In this document: piece by piece, positions 43,298 through 52,865 of the stretch
Numbering within the stretch: the stretch's first letter is position 1
How the letters are laid out: each line of letters starts with the position of its first letter
Assembly (NCBI GenBank): GCA_027493955.1
Contig: JAOSJT010000001.1
Location: forward strand, 3,087,131-3,151,130
DNA: 64,000 bases
Origin: Bacteroidia bacterium
GTDB lineage: Bacteria > Bacteroidota > Ignavibacteria > SZUA-365
Reading direction: 5' to 3'
Notes under the pieces: model-generated
What the model was told of the DNA's origin: nothing
What the model saw: the letters and a program-made list of their open reading frames with translations, nothing else
Database searches by the model: none
Position numbers and translations under genes: made by a program

Positions 43298-44409
43298 GTG
43301 AACACCCTCTCCATGTATTGCTTCGCGATATGTTCCCAGGTATGCTCTGCGAGTATGTGTTCTCTCCCGGCCTCGCCCATGCTGCGGCGTCTTTCGGGGT
43401 CATTCAACAAGAAAGAAATTGCATGTATAACCTCCTCGGTGTTCTCCTCGTCAACCTGCAATCCCCATTCGGGACGAATAAGCTCGTCAAAGGGCCGATG
43501 CCTGGATGCAATAACAGGTGTACCGCAGGAGAGTGACTCTAATGCAACGAGGGAAGATGCTTCGCCACGGCTCAGTATCAGCATCAGCTCGGCGGCCTGA
43601 TAGTAGGTAGTAGTATCTGTTCGGGCCGCAAGGAAGTGTACATTCGCATGCACTCCGATCTCCACTGCGAGTCTCTGCAGGGCCTCACGATACGGACCAT
43701 CGCCGACCACGACATAGTGCAAGCCGGACCAAAGTTTCAAAAGTGCAGGCAGTGCGCGAAGGACCCACTGTACACCCTTGCGTTCCTCAAGGGCGCTCAC
43801 TGTTATAAGAAAGCGTGCGTCTTTTTTCAATCCCAAAGCAGCTACAAGACGACTATGAGCAGAGGAGTCAGGGGAAAAGCTAACAGTATCGACGCCGTGT
43901 GAGATCACTATCGGAGTGCCATTCGTGAACCTTCTGGCCTCCTCGGCAACAAAGGCGCTGACAGCAATAACATTAGTCGCGTGCTTGAATAGACCTTTTG
44001 ATCGTAACGTGTGATAGCGATGCGGGACCTGTGAGTATGGAAAATGTAAAACCACGGAATACGGTACTGATATACGAAGTAATCTCAGTATGTTGAATGC
44101 CTGCGACTCCCCATAATCGGCAAAATGAATGAGAATGTGATTATACTTGCAGCGGAGAATAGATTTAATGTACGAAGGGAATGCGAACCATGAAGTAAAA
44201 TACCTTCGTGCAGGAACGGATATAATTTGCACATGTCTATTTTCTTCACCCCATCGTACTGGCTCGGGCATCTGCCAGGTTAAAACACTTACATCCATCC
44301 CCTCATGCACGAGCGCGGTAGCCAGATTCATTGTATAGCGCTCTATCCCCCGAGCGAACTTGTATATAAAGGGATGAATAAATGTTATACGCGTGCCGGA
44401 GTGCATCAT
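43294..44409 (-). CDS. GT4 glycosyltransferase
   Basis: 371 aa, ATG at 44409 overlapping the previous stop; an upstream in-frame extension is ignored because it lies in the neighbour. N-terminal: ITFIHPFIYKFARGIERYTM. Donor domain: VISHGVDTVSFSPDS, LITVSALEERKGVQWVLRAL, YVVVGDGPYREALQRLA, FLAARTDTTTYYQAAEL and LSRGEASSLVALESLSCGTP with the E-x7-E motif. Retaining GT-B enzyme of the cytoplasm. Confidence 0.87.
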   Translation of the reverse strand: MMHSGTRITFIHPFIYKFARGIERYTMNLATALVHEGMDVSVLTWQMPEPVRWGEENRHVQIISVPARRYFTSWFAFPSYIKSILRCKYNHILIHFADYGESQAFNILRLLRISVPYSVVLHFPYSQVPHRYHTLRSKGLFKHATNVIAVSAFVAEEARRFTNGTPIVISHGVDTVSFSPDSSAHSRLVAALGLKKDARFLITVSALEERKGVQWVLRALPALLKLWSGLHYVVVGDGPYREALQRLAVEIGVHANVHFLAARTDTTTYYQAAELMLILSRGEASSLVALESLSCGTPVIASRHRPFDELIRPEWGLQVDEENTEEVIHAISFLLNDPERRRSMGEAGREHILAEHTWEHIAKQYMERVFT

Positions 44410-45575
44410 TATGATAACAGACTTCTCAGTTGTATACCTATTTTCTCCCAAGTATAGGAATTTGCGATAACTTCACTGGATCTTGCCGCCCGATATAACG
44501 TCATGTCATTTCCTTGAAGACAAGACGAGACCGCTGCGGCGAATGCGAGCGGTGTGTCGGCTAAGAAGATGGTGTTCTCATGCTGAATACCCGATGCACC
44601 GAAAGTAGTCGAAACTGTCGGGATGCCGTACGCCATCGCCTCAAGCAGTTTGAGCCGTGAGCCACCACCACTTAATACTGGTATGATGCAGCAAGCTGCG
44701 TTAAGGTATTGGCACGATAGATCATCAACTTGTCCGATCTGCATGACTCCTGAAACATCTCCTAAACGTAGATTACTGCTGCCCTTACCCACTATGCGGA
44801 GAACAGCTGAAGGTTGCACTTTGAGAACTTCATGCCATGCATGTTCCAGAAACCATTGAAGGCCTTCTCTGTTCGGACCATAATCGAAGTTTGCTACCAT
44901 TAAAACGGATAGATTATCACCGTTACTCCATCGTTTCACAGGCGTACTTGCGCCATTCGGCAGCACGTGGATTGGTATACCTGAGATGGTCCTACTTAAT
45001 GCAGACAACTCATCCACAGTCGGTACAAAGATCAACGATGCCTGACGGAGAACTCGATGTTCCAATCTCCTCGAAAGAATCCCGTCTTTCAGATATATCC
45101 AGTAATATGGGCGGAATATTGATATTTGCTGACGTCGCGCGGCATGTATAGTTGCGTAGTAATCGTAAACATCTATCGCAGCCCTGTATTTCATTCCCTT
45201 GATCGGCAGCACACTCGCAGTTAATTGGCTTACGAAATAGATAGTATCGTAGGGTCCGTTCTCAATCCACTCACGCCGGATCGCATCCCGTAATATTGTT
45301 GTCTCGATCGCGCTGAACCCCGGGGCTTTCGTGTTCAGCAGGCGGCGGAAAACGCTATTATTTTTGTTGCTGGGTGTAAAAAAAGGGACACGGGTAAGAT
45401 TTTCATCACTAACTGTTGGAAGCACACGACGATCTGCTGGTTCCTGAGCAGCGATTACCGTAACATCAAATTGCTTTCTTAACTCCTGATATAGTTTGGT
45501 ACTCCGCAACGCAGCACCGCTATAAGGCAAAGCATCATGGAATGGTGTGACGTATAAAATACGCTTATGAGGCAA
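44409..45575 (-). CDS. GT4-type glycosyltransferase
   Basis: 388 aa, TTG start at 45575 with GAAGG close upstream. N-terminal: RILYVTPFHDALPYSGAALR. Donor domain: HVLPNGASTPVKRW, LSVLMVANFDYGPNREGLQ, VLRIVGKGSSNLRL and IPVLSGGGSRLKLLEAMAYG, where G-S-R-x-K-x-L-E-A-M replaces the usual E-x7-E; this variant is seen in Glyco_trans_1_4 proteins of the TuaH/WcaL-like type. A+T content begins to rise from here leftwards in transcription (upstream genes). Confidence 0.83.
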   Translation of the reverse strand: MPHKRILYVTPFHDALPYSGAALRSTKLYQELRKQFDVTVIAAQEPADRRVLPTVSDENLTRVPFFTPSNKNNSVFRRLLNTKAPGFSAIETTILRDAIRREWIENGPYDTIYFVSQLTASVLPIKGMKYRAAIDVYDYYATIHAARRQQISIFRPYYWIYLKDGILSRRLEHRVLRQASLIFVPTVDELSALSRTISGIPIHVLPNGASTPVKRWSNGDNLSVLMVANFDYGPNREGLQWFLEHAWHEVLKVQPSAVLRIVGKGSSNLRLGDVSGVMQIGQVDDLSCQYLNAACCIIPVLSGGGSRLKLLEAMAYGIPTVSTTFGASGIQHENTIFLADTPLAFAAAVSSCLQGNDMTLYRAARSSEVIANSYTWEKIGIQLRSLLS

Positions 45576-45587
45576 ACCTTCGACCGC

Positions 45588-46796
45588 TCAGCCAGCGACT
45601 TCTTTATAAAATCGTAACATTTGCTCTGCGACAACAGGTGCGTCGAATAGCCTGCATTGGTCAATCGTACGCGCCGCCAGCTCCGACCTCAATGCTGTAT
45701 CTTGCACGAGGTGTACCAGTGCTTCAGCAAGAGCACCTGCATCACCAGGCGGTACAAGGAGTGCCGCATCTCCCACAGTCTCCGGAATTCCGCCAATCGA
45801 AGATGTGACTACAGGTAAACCTGCCGCTAAGGCTTGTGCACATGTATAAGAAAAGCTCTCATACAGAATGGATGGTATTACCGCGATGTCGGCCTTCGCA
45901 TACTCAGAAAGGATCGATTCGTGGTCAATTTCACCCAGGAAGCTGACTTTTGCAGATACTCCAGTATTTTTGAAGTACTGGGTCATGCGTGTCATCCAGG
46001 TCGAACCCGAATGATCCGGCCTGTCTGGCCCCACAAATACAAACTCTACATTCTGACAATATAAAATGACTTCGGGCACCGCTCTCATTAGTATTTCGAT
46101 TCCTTTTGTCCTGTCGAGACGACCGACATGAAGGATTCGCACCAATGAATTTCTCTTCTCCTTGCTCGCTCTTATTGAGGAATATTCCTGTACATTGAGA
46201 GCATTTGGAATCACGCGGATCGTACCTGGAGTAAGGTGCAACTCTGATTCGATCAAAGAGGCCATGTCCCTTGAAGGTGCGCTTAATGCATCCGCTTGAT
46301 ACATGCAGAATTTTTCACGATTGGAAGTCATCTCCCAATCTACAGGGAATTCATTTTTGCCGTAATACTTTTGGAGAACAAACGTCGGAGTATGGCAACG
46401 CACAATGACGGGTATGGTACGTCCCGTATTCAAATAAATATATGCCTCCGCATTAACCTCTGCAAACTCTACAATTGATATTTTTCCTTCAACCTCGAGC
46501 TCCCTCAGTCGCGCATTCAGGCGTTTGCTGTAAATATATTGATCCAATGATCTAACACGTGCACGTAACACCGGTAGTCGAGCTGTAATTCCTCTTTCGC
46601 GAACAAGCTCACGGTATACGGCAACATTTAAATCATTTTGCGTTTCCGGATCCCTCTTTGAGTATCGCGCGGCGAGAACTGTTACTGAATTCCCGCGATT
46701 GACAAGTTCCCGACCAAGATCCCGTTGGTAAGCGGCGACACCCCCAAAACCGGAGTATGGCGGATACCATCTATTTGCTAAAATAATATTTAACAC
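45588..46796 (-). CDS. GT4 glycosyltransferase
   Basis: 402 aa, GTG start at 46796. N-terminal: ILANRWYPPYSGFGGVAAYQ with the Gly-rich acceptor loop. Donor domain: VIPNALNVQEYSSIR, RILHVGRLDRTKGIEILMRA, FVFVGPDRPDHSGS, FLGEIDHESILSEYAKADIA and ILYESFSYTCAQALAAGLP with E-x7-Q in place of E-x7-E. Only 12 bp separate it from the following GT4. Confidence 0.86.
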   Translation of the reverse strand: MLNIILANRWYPPYSGFGGVAAYQRDLGRELVNRGNSVTVLAARYSKRDPETQNDLNVAVYRELVRERGITARLPVLRARVRSLDQYIYSKRLNARLRELEVEGKISIVEFAEVNAEAYIYLNTGRTIPVIVRCHTPTFVLQKYYGKNEFPVDWEMTSNREKFCMYQADALSAPSRDMASLIESELHLTPGTIRVIPNALNVQEYSSIRASKEKRNSLVRILHVGRLDRTKGIEILMRAVPEVILYCQNVEFVFVGPDRPDHSGSTWMTRMTQYFKNTGVSAKVSFLGEIDHESILSEYAKADIAVIPSILYESFSYTCAQALAAGLPVVTSSIGGIPETVGDAALLVPPGDAGALAEALVHLVQDTALRSELAARTIDQCRLFDAPVVAEQMLRFYKEVAG

Positions 46797-46943
46797 AAGA
46801 TATATTTTCTTTACATACTCAGCTAATTACGTAGTATTTCTTATTAGTATTGCGTAGACAATACACATCTTGAAATTTTAAGTTATACTGAAATATTTAT
46901 ATTTTATCATCGGTGATTTATTTCACTAGGTTCACAGCCATGT

Positions 46944-48101
46944 TCATTTTTTAATTTTCCATGATTGTATGATGTCAAGATAATGCTTTTGTGTTTTCCT
47001 GGAAATGATTTCAAGCTTGCACGTTTGGAGCATCCTTTCCCGAGCTTTATTTCCTATTGATCTTGAGACGTCCCTATTACTTAACAAATACAAGATCTTG
47101 CCTGCAAGTTCTTGTACATTTGATCTCTGAAAGAGCAGCCCGTCTACACCATCATTTATAAGCTCTGGTATACCGCCAACTTTTGAGCCAACAACAGGGA
47201 CACCAGACGCCATTGCCTCATAAATTACATTTGGAGAATTATCCCACCGCGATGGTACGACAACAATTGACGCTTTCCGATAGATTTCGGGCAGCATCTC
47301 TAATCTGACTCTTCCAACTACCTTTATTCTATTATCACCTATCGTCTTCAACATTGTCTTCATAGAAGCATCAACAGATCCAACTAATTTCAATATTGCT
47401 TCAGGGAATTGAGACCAAATAATTTGCATAGCTGAAATAATACAATCAGCTCCCTTTCGATACTCGACCCTGCCAACGAATAGAATAATGAGCTCATCGG
47501 ATGCCTTATCGACTGGATAAAACACATCCGTATCTACAGGATAAGGTATTACAGTTATTTCTCTATTTACTTTGCATTTTTTCTCTACAATATCGATAAG
47601 TGATCTACTTGGCGAGAACACTGCTTCTGCATTTAATACTAGCCGTCTTTGAGTTACAGCTTCTGAACGACTTGCTTGGTAGCCTGAGTCATCAGCGTTT
47701 TCCTTCCAAACCCAATCAAGAGAGTGCATTCTTATGATGACAGGGAGCAGTCTCCTTACTGAAGCATAAACTTCAACCTCATGACACTCGACAAGATCAT
47801 AGCGAAATATTTTATTTAACATTTTAATGGTCTTTGTAAGCTGCCATTGATACTCAATGGATCGACAGTAACGAACAACCTCTGTACAATTGCTTAATAG
47901 CTTTGATGCATAGTAATGTAAGCCTAGAAGACCAACAGAAACAATCGTGAGGCCATTTTCACTTGCGATGGTAATCTTCTTATTTCCATATTCTATATAT
48001 AAGATTGTTACAGTGTTTCCAAGACGAATTAATTCATTGGCTATTCGCCGAACGTATGAATCGTGACCACCTCCAAGCTGTGACAGATACAATATATTCA
48101 T
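46944..48101 (-). CDS. GT4 glycosyltransferase in the AT-rich block
   Basis: 385 aa, ATG at 48101. N-terminal: NILYLSQLGGGHDSYVRRIA. Donor domain: VIPYPVDTDVFYPVDK, LIILFVGRVEYRKGADCIIS, ILKLVGSVDAS, VVGRVRLEMLPEIYRKASIV and SRWDNSPNVIYEAMASGVPV with N-S-P-N-V-x-x-E-A-M. The gene is clearly A+T-rich compared with genes below 44 kb, as are the four genes upstream of it, consistent with horizontal gain of this block. Confidence 0.86.
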   Translation of the reverse strand: MNILYLSQLGGGHDSYVRRIANELIRLGNTVTILYIEYGNKKITIASENGLTIVSVGLLGLHYYASKLLSNCTEVVRYCRSIEYQWQLTKTIKMLNKIFRYDLVECHEVEVYASVRRLLPVIIRMHSLDWVWKENADDSGYQASRSEAVTQRRLVLNAEAVFSPSRSLIDIVEKKCKVNREITVIPYPVDTDVFYPVDKASDELIILFVGRVEYRKGADCIISAMQIIWSQFPEAILKLVGSVDASMKTMLKTIGDNRIKVVGRVRLEMLPEIYRKASIVVVPSRWDNSPNVIYEAMASGVPVVGSKVGGIPELINDGVDGLLFQRSNVQELAGKILYLLSNRDVSRSIGNKARERMLQTCKLEIISRKTQKHYLDIIQSWKIKK

Positions 48102-48193
48102 TAATTTGTTACAATAATTCGCACAAACATGTTTTTATAGTGTTGCTATAGGGACGACATTAATGTTATTTTTATGGGCAATATTTTATCGCT

Positions 48194-48856
48194 TTATTTT
48201 TCGCCGACAGCCAATACTACCGACCAATTATTTTTATCAATGAAGCGTAATAACAGCCTATTGACGAGCACTAGAAACTTTTGCAAGAAAGCAGACTTAA
48301 TCATTCGATGCAATATTACAGAAACGGAATATGTCGGGACTATCAATATATTTTTAAATCCTGCATTAGCAAGGTCACCTTTAAGCTCATGTATTGTATA
48401 GTATCGAAGATGCGTCGGATCCTTATATGACGAATACAGTAATCCGTGTAACTCAATTTCCGATGGTGTTGCCAGCGGTACAGATATAATTACATTTCGC
48501 TTTGCTATCCGAGCCATTTCCTTAAGCGTTGATTCAGGATTAACTACATGTTCCAGGACGTCTAAACAAAGAACGGTATCATAAACACCAGCTGGGATCT
48601 TCTGCAATTCGCCTTTTTCTATATCGTAGTTAAAAATAGTCCTACCATAGCGCATCGCTTGAGAACGCAGCACTGTATTAATTTCAACGCCATCCACGAT
48701 ACGACCCTCTGCAGTTAAAGCTTCAATATACTGTCCTGGGCCACAACCAACATCGAGAATAACTCTCCCGGCATGTCTTCGAATATGATACATCTTACTG
48801 TTGCTTACAGCTGAAAAGGCCTGCTCTCCAAATATTGCATAATCCATTTCATCCAT
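48194..48856 (-). CDS. Class I SAM-dependent methyltransferase
   Basis: 220 aa, ATG at 48856. SAM motif I: VILDVGCGPGQYIEALTAEG, then VDGVEINTVLRSQAMRYG and VYDTVLCLDVLEHVVNPEST (the LEH motif of Methyltransf_11/23). Late part: KDPTHLRYYTIHELKGDLANAG without the usual demethylmenaquinone signatures. It may methylate a sugar residue or act on the chain end, which could matter for Wzt-dependent export. AT-rich. Confidence 0.83.
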   Translation of the reverse strand: MDEMDYAIFGEQAFSAVSNSKMYHIRRHAGRVILDVGCGPGQYIEALTAEGRIVDGVEINTVLRSQAMRYGRTIFNYDIEKGELQKIPAGVYDTVLCLDVLEHVVNPESTLKEMARIAKRNVIISVPLATPSEIELHGLLYSSYKDPTHLRYYTIHELKGDLANAGFKNILIVPTYSVSVILHRMIKSAFLQKFLVLVNRLLLRFIDKNNWSVVLAVGEK

Positions 48857-48922
48857 AGTGCGGTTTTAATAGTGTGAAATGCTGTCGCGCAATATAGTGT
48901 ATGTCGTGGATATTAGAACTTC

Positions 48923-49870
48923 CTAAACCGCTATTTTTCTGAGGGTTACATATAGCGTATGTCCGGCGAGAAATCTTAATTCCTTTATACCAATCCACCG
49001 CAATATCTGAATCATCGCTGATAACGTGAATCTACCTACGGCCCAAAATAAGTTTAACTCAATTTCCTCGATCCATGAGCGACATTGCACATCTTTCATA
49101 TTACATATTGAATCCCACCATGAAAACAGCCAATGAAACCTATGGGAGTCCAATGGTTCTCTCTTTAATCTAACCACCTCAAATCCATATCGACGCAACT
49201 CGTTAAAGCATCGCGCGGTCCACCGTGTTAGGTGATGAGGAGGACAATCAGTTGGAGAAGGACGTAAGTACTTCAATATCCCACTCGAATTTGGAACTGC
49301 AACAATAAAGTAACCATCCGTTTTTAACAATGAATTAGCTGAGCGAATAAAGTCCAGTGGTGCCTCGACGTGCTCTAGTACTTGAAAGGCACAAACAGCA
49401 TCATACGATCCTCTATCTGCATGTACCACTTCATCTAAAGTATTATCAGTTATCGGTAAAGATTTGATTTGAGCATTCATTACTGCGCGATTGTTTTTAT
49501 CGATCCCCTTTACCTCCTTTCCAAGAGCTAATAATTTATCTACAAAGTATCCTTCTCCACATCCAATTTCTAGAATTTTTTGACATTTTTCTAAATCTTC
49601 GAGAGCCATATTATACTCCCACTTTTCATCCAAGTAATAGTGCTTCTCATTTGAAATATCATTATAGAATTCAGATGTTCCCTCAATTAGCGGCTGAAAA
49701 GTGCCAAATCTACAATTTGAACATTCAAAGAACTCTACACTCAAAGGCAGTTCTTTAATTACATTACTACTCAACTCAACGCCCACCTGCATCCAGAGAT
49801 TTTGTATAACTTCCGAATTGTAGGATTCCTGAACTTGCACCAGTTTAGACTGGCATATAATACATGTCAT
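48923..49870 (-). CDS. SAM-dependent methyltransferase with an N-terminal cysteine pair
   Basis: 315 aa from the ATG at 49870 (a TTG six codons upstream is open). The first residues, TCIICQSKLV and later ECSNCRFGTF, form a four-Cys zinc-like site, as in C-methyltransferases of deoxysugar synthesis. The SAM domain has KILEIGCGEGYFVDKLLALG, VKGIDKNNRAVMNA and YDAVCAFQVLEHVEAPLDF. Ends with a hydrophobic C-terminal segment. The substrate may be a nucleotide sugar (C-methylation) or the glycan. AT-rich. Confidence 0.83.
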   Translation of the reverse strand: MTCIICQSKLVQVQESYNSEVIQNLWMQVGVELSSNVIKELPLSVEFFECSNCRFGTFQPLIEGTSEFYNDISNEKHYYLDEKWEYNMALEDLEKCQKILEIGCGEGYFVDKLLALGKEVKGIDKNNRAVMNAQIKSLPITDNTLDEVVHADRGSYDAVCAFQVLEHVEAPLDFIRSANSLLKTDGYFIVAVPNSSGILKYLRPSPTDCPPHHLTRWTARCFNELRRYGFEVVRLKREPLDSHRFHWLFSWWDSICNMKDVQCRSWIEEIELNLFWAVGRFTLSAMIQILRWIGIKELRFLAGHTLYVTLRKIAV

Positions 49871-50047
49871 AAGGTAACACTTTAGCAACCAAAATGTTTA
49901 GCCGAGTAAATTAAGATAATTACAATGCACTATGAAGCACTCTATATATATTTGGATTAGTCGCTATATTAAATTACATATTTTTATGGGATTTAGAACT
50001 TACATACTCGCACCAACAGACAGCACGGTACGCTTAAGATATCATTT

Positions 50048-50980
50048 TCATCGACCAAACAATGAAACCTTAATCCTAAAAATTTCGATTCGCAATGCCT
50101 CTATGCTATTAATATTCATACCATATCTTAATGCTTTAGCTACGAATTTAACCTTTTGCAAAACACCTCTAGCATGAATCTCAGCAAAATGATAACACAA
50201 CTCCTTCTGTGCTTGTTTCACATGCTTGTTATGACGCTTTGATGTTAATTTATTAAATATTTCTAATGAGTTAATTCTGTTTAACGCCCATTTCCCATAG
50301 GGCAGGGTGGATGTTGCCCCGCTCTTATGATAGACATGATCGCACCATACGGATTCGAGCATACCTATATCACCCCTATTCGCGTGCAATAGCATAACCA
50401 TATGATCAATTGACCAGGTGTATTCATATAATGATTGTGTTTCAATCGTAAGTGGGATCTTCCTTATAACTATTGTTGCCGTAAAAGGGAATATTTGAAG
50501 CAGTTTGTTAATATTCCAATTAGCAGTAGGCAATATGCGCTCTTGCACTAATTGCCCTTGATCATTCACCATTCGTCCGTTATGAAAAGATAGCCATAAA
50601 TCCAACTTGTCCATAAACAATATTTGTTTTTGCAGCTTTTCATTATAAGTCCAGTAGTCATCCCCTTCGCAAAATGCAATGTACTCACCCCTGCATTCAT
50701 TGTATGTTTTTACGAAATTTTTATTCATACCTAAATTTGACGGATTTCTTCTTAACTTTATTATATCGGGATAAAGCCTTTGATACTCTTCGCAAATATC
50801 GCCAGTCCTATCTGTCGAGCAATCTTCCCCGATGACCAATTCAAACGAGAAATCCGTAACTTGCATAAGTACGCCATTTATTGCACGATCAATAAATTTC
50901 TCGTGATTATACGCCAACATCAAAATACTCACCTTTGGCGTAATAGTATTTTGGTTATTATTATTATTTGTATATACCAT
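50048..50980 (-). CDS. GT2 glycosyltransferase
   Basis: 310 aa, ATG at 50980, two bases after the aminotransferase stop. Motifs: KVSILMLAYNHEKFIDRAI, FELVIGEDCSTDRTGDIC, LGMNKNFVKTYNECRGEYIA and FCEGDDYWTYNEKLQKQ (EGDDYW acidic site), which is typical of capsule GT2 enzymes of the WcaA/CpsI-type group. No membrane segment seen. Among the most AT-rich genes in the window (20 of 60 bases are G or C at 50041-50100, near its 3' end). Confidence 0.84.
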   Translation of the reverse strand: MVYTNNNNNQNTITPKVSILMLAYNHEKFIDRAINGVLMQVTDFSFELVIGEDCSTDRTGDICEEYQRLYPDIIKLRRNPSNLGMNKNFVKTYNECRGEYIAFCEGDDYWTYNEKLQKQILFMDKLDLWLSFHNGRMVNDQGQLVQERILPTANWNINKLLQIFPFTATIVIRKIPLTIETQSLYEYTWSIDHMVMLLHANRGDIGMLESVWCDHVYHKSGATSTLPYGKWALNRINSLEIFNKLTSKRHNKHVKQAQKELCYHFAEIHARGVLQKVKFVAKALRYGMNINSIEALRIEIFRIKVSLFGR

Positions 50981-50982
50981 AA

Positions 50983-52212
50983 TTATTTTCGTGCGCTTTG
51001 TACTCTCGTCCGTCTACTGAGCATCGAATGAATTTCGTGCCTGTTTGCAAACGCCCGAGATATAACCTGCGAAATACAATTAATTTCATCACGACGTATA
51101 CTTGATCCATTTGGCAAGATCATAATGCATTTTGCCAGAAGCTCCGTTTCTTGTAATACTTCCCGCCTATGCTTTATTTGCTTCTTATACGGCTCCATTT
51201 GATGGCAACCGGGGTAAAAATAGCGCCGCGCCAGCACGTTTTCTGCATGCAGCACCTGTAATATTTCGTCTCTGGTAAGACCAACGATAGTTTCATCTAT
51301 TTCAACAACAACGTACTGATAATTACATTTTTCTCTTTCAGGGTATTCGATAATCCGGATGCCTGGCAGACTACTAAAACTTTTTTTATACGCAAGATAG
51401 TTTTTGCGATTGACTGATATGAAATCATCGATACTTTCCAGGTTCGCAATACCCATTGCAGCATGCACTTCGGACATTTTGGCGTTCAGCCCGAGGTCAA
51501 CGACGTTATCATATCCCGAAAAACCGAAATTCTTCATTAGTCTCAAGCGACCGGCGAGTTCTTCGCTGTTTGTCGCGATCGCTCCGCCCTCGAAGGTATT
51601 GAAAAATTTCGTTGCGTGGAAACTAAACACTTCCGCTTCTCCGAAGTTCCCGATCATGGTGCCATTGTAAGAACAACCGAAGGCATGCGCAGCATCGAAC
51701 AGAAGTTTGACATTCTTTCGTTTAGCGATTTCAATAAGCTCATCAACGGCACAAGGACGCCCCCATACGTGCACTCCAAGAATTCCTGAAGTGGCTGGGC
51801 CGATGAGTTCTGTGACTTTACCGGGGTCAAGATTGTGCGTTTCCGGATCTATGTCGCAGAATACTGGCGTAATACCCTGCCACTGCAGTGCATGTGCTGT
51901 CGCCACGAATGTGAAGGACGGAACGATAACTTCGCCCTTCAATTCCAACGCTTTAATCAGTATTTCAAGTCCAACGGTCGCGTTGGAAACGACGACACAA
52001 TGTTTGACCTGGAGGTACTCCGCTATGCGCTTCTCGAACTCCTGCGCGAGCGGGCCATTATTGGAGAGCCATTTCCGTTGGAAGATTCCATCCAGCAACT
52101 CGTCGAACCGATCACGGTTGCCAATGTTCGGCCGACCTACATGAAGTGCTTCTCTGAATGCTGGCCTGCCTCCAAATATCGCTAAGTTTCGGTCTTCTTC
52201 ACTGATGTTCAC
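50983..52212 (-). CDS. DegT/DnrJ/EryC1/StrS sugar aminotransferase
   Basis: 409 aa, GTG start at 52212 overlapping the acetyltransferase stop (GTGA). PLP enzyme that aminates a keto sugar nucleotide with glutamate. Motifs: KWLSNNGPLAQEFEKRIAEY, VVVSNATVGLEILIKAL, VPSFTFVATAHALQWQG, LLFDAAHAFGCSYNG (PLP-ring Asp) and FSFHATKFFNTFEGGAIATN with the Schiff-base Lys. It pairs with the PglD/NeuD-type acetyltransferase upstream; this gene order resembles VioA/VioB, which make dTDP-4-acetamido-4,6-dideoxyglucose. A 3-amino product (QdtB/FdtB type) is an alternative. Confidence 0.9.
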   Translation of the reverse strand: MNISEEDRNLAIFGGRPAFREALHVGRPNIGNRDRFDELLDGIFQRKWLSNNGPLAQEFEKRIAEYLQVKHCVVVSNATVGLEILIKALELKGEVIVPSFTFVATAHALQWQGITPVFCDIDPETHNLDPGKVTELIGPATSGILGVHVWGRPCAVDELIEIAKRKNVKLLFDAAHAFGCSYNGTMIGNFGEAEVFSFHATKFFNTFEGGAIATNSEELAGRLRLMKNFGFSGYDNVVDLGLNAKMSEVHAAMGIANLESIDDFISVNRKNYLAYKKSFSSLPGIRIIEYPEREKCNYQYVVVEIDETIVGLTRDEILQVLHAENVLARRYFYPGCHQMEPYKKQIKHRREVLQETELLAKCIMILPNGSSIRRDEINCISQVISRAFANRHEIHSMLSRRTRVQSARK

Positions 52213-52865
52213 TGAAGATGCTCCCTTTTTATATGTGCTGGTACACCATAGGCGACGACACTCTCAGGAATATTCTTCGTGACGACCGCGCCGGCACCTA
52301 TTAGAGACTGCGCACCTATACATACCCCATCGATCACGACTGCTCCTATTCCAATTTGTGAGGCCTCACCGATAATGACACCACCGGCGAGATGAGCACC
52401 AGGACAGACATGCACCGCATCACCAAGTACGCAATCATGATCTACAGATGCCGCTGTATTGATAATAACGCTGCGGCCTAATCGCACTCCAGGTCCTACT
52501 ACCGCACCCGCTGCAATAATCGTACCACCATCAATACATACATCCGCAGCGACGGTCGCCCGGGGATGGATGACATTCGGCATAACGAACCCCAAGGTGC
52601 GCAATTCCTCATTGAGTTGCGATCTCCTTCGACAATCCCCGAAGCCAGGCAGGATTTTCAATATTCCTTTTTTACGCAGTATTTCGAGGCACTCCCTACC
52701 GCCAATGACCAACGATCCGCAGAACGCCTCTCCGGCTCGATCAGGGTTCAACTCGTCAATAAAACCCTCGATTTGAAACCGGCCCTCCAGACGTACGATA
52801 TCGGCTACTACTTTCGCATGTCCACCTGCGCCCCAAATCACGACGCCCGTATCAGGCAGTCCCAT
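52209..52865 (-). CDS. PglD/NeuD-family sugar O/N-acetyltransferase
   Basis: 218 aa from the ATG at 52865 (GGAG nine bases upstream). The N-terminal Rossmann-like domain has GVVIWGAGGHAKVVADIV and GFIDE; the C-terminal left-handed beta-helix has HPRATVAADVCIDGG, AAGAVVGPGVRLGRSVIIN, SVDHDCVLGDAVHVCPGAHL and GAGAVVTKNIPESVVAYGVP. The His in SVDHDC matches the PglD general base. It probably N-acetylates the amino sugar made by the next gene, with which it overlaps by four bases. It overlaps the end of wzt by 14 bases. Confidence 0.9.
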   Translation of the reverse strand: MGLPDTGVVIWGAGGHAKVVADIVRLEGRFQIEGFIDELNPDRAGEAFCGSLVIGGRECLEILRKKGILKILPGFGDCRRRSQLNEELRTLGFVMPNVIHPRATVAADVCIDGGTIIAAGAVVGPGVRLGRSVIINTAASVDHDCVLGDAVHVCPGAHLAGGVIIGEASQIGIGAVVIDGVCIGAQSLIGAGAVVTKNIPESVVAYGVPAHIKREHLQ

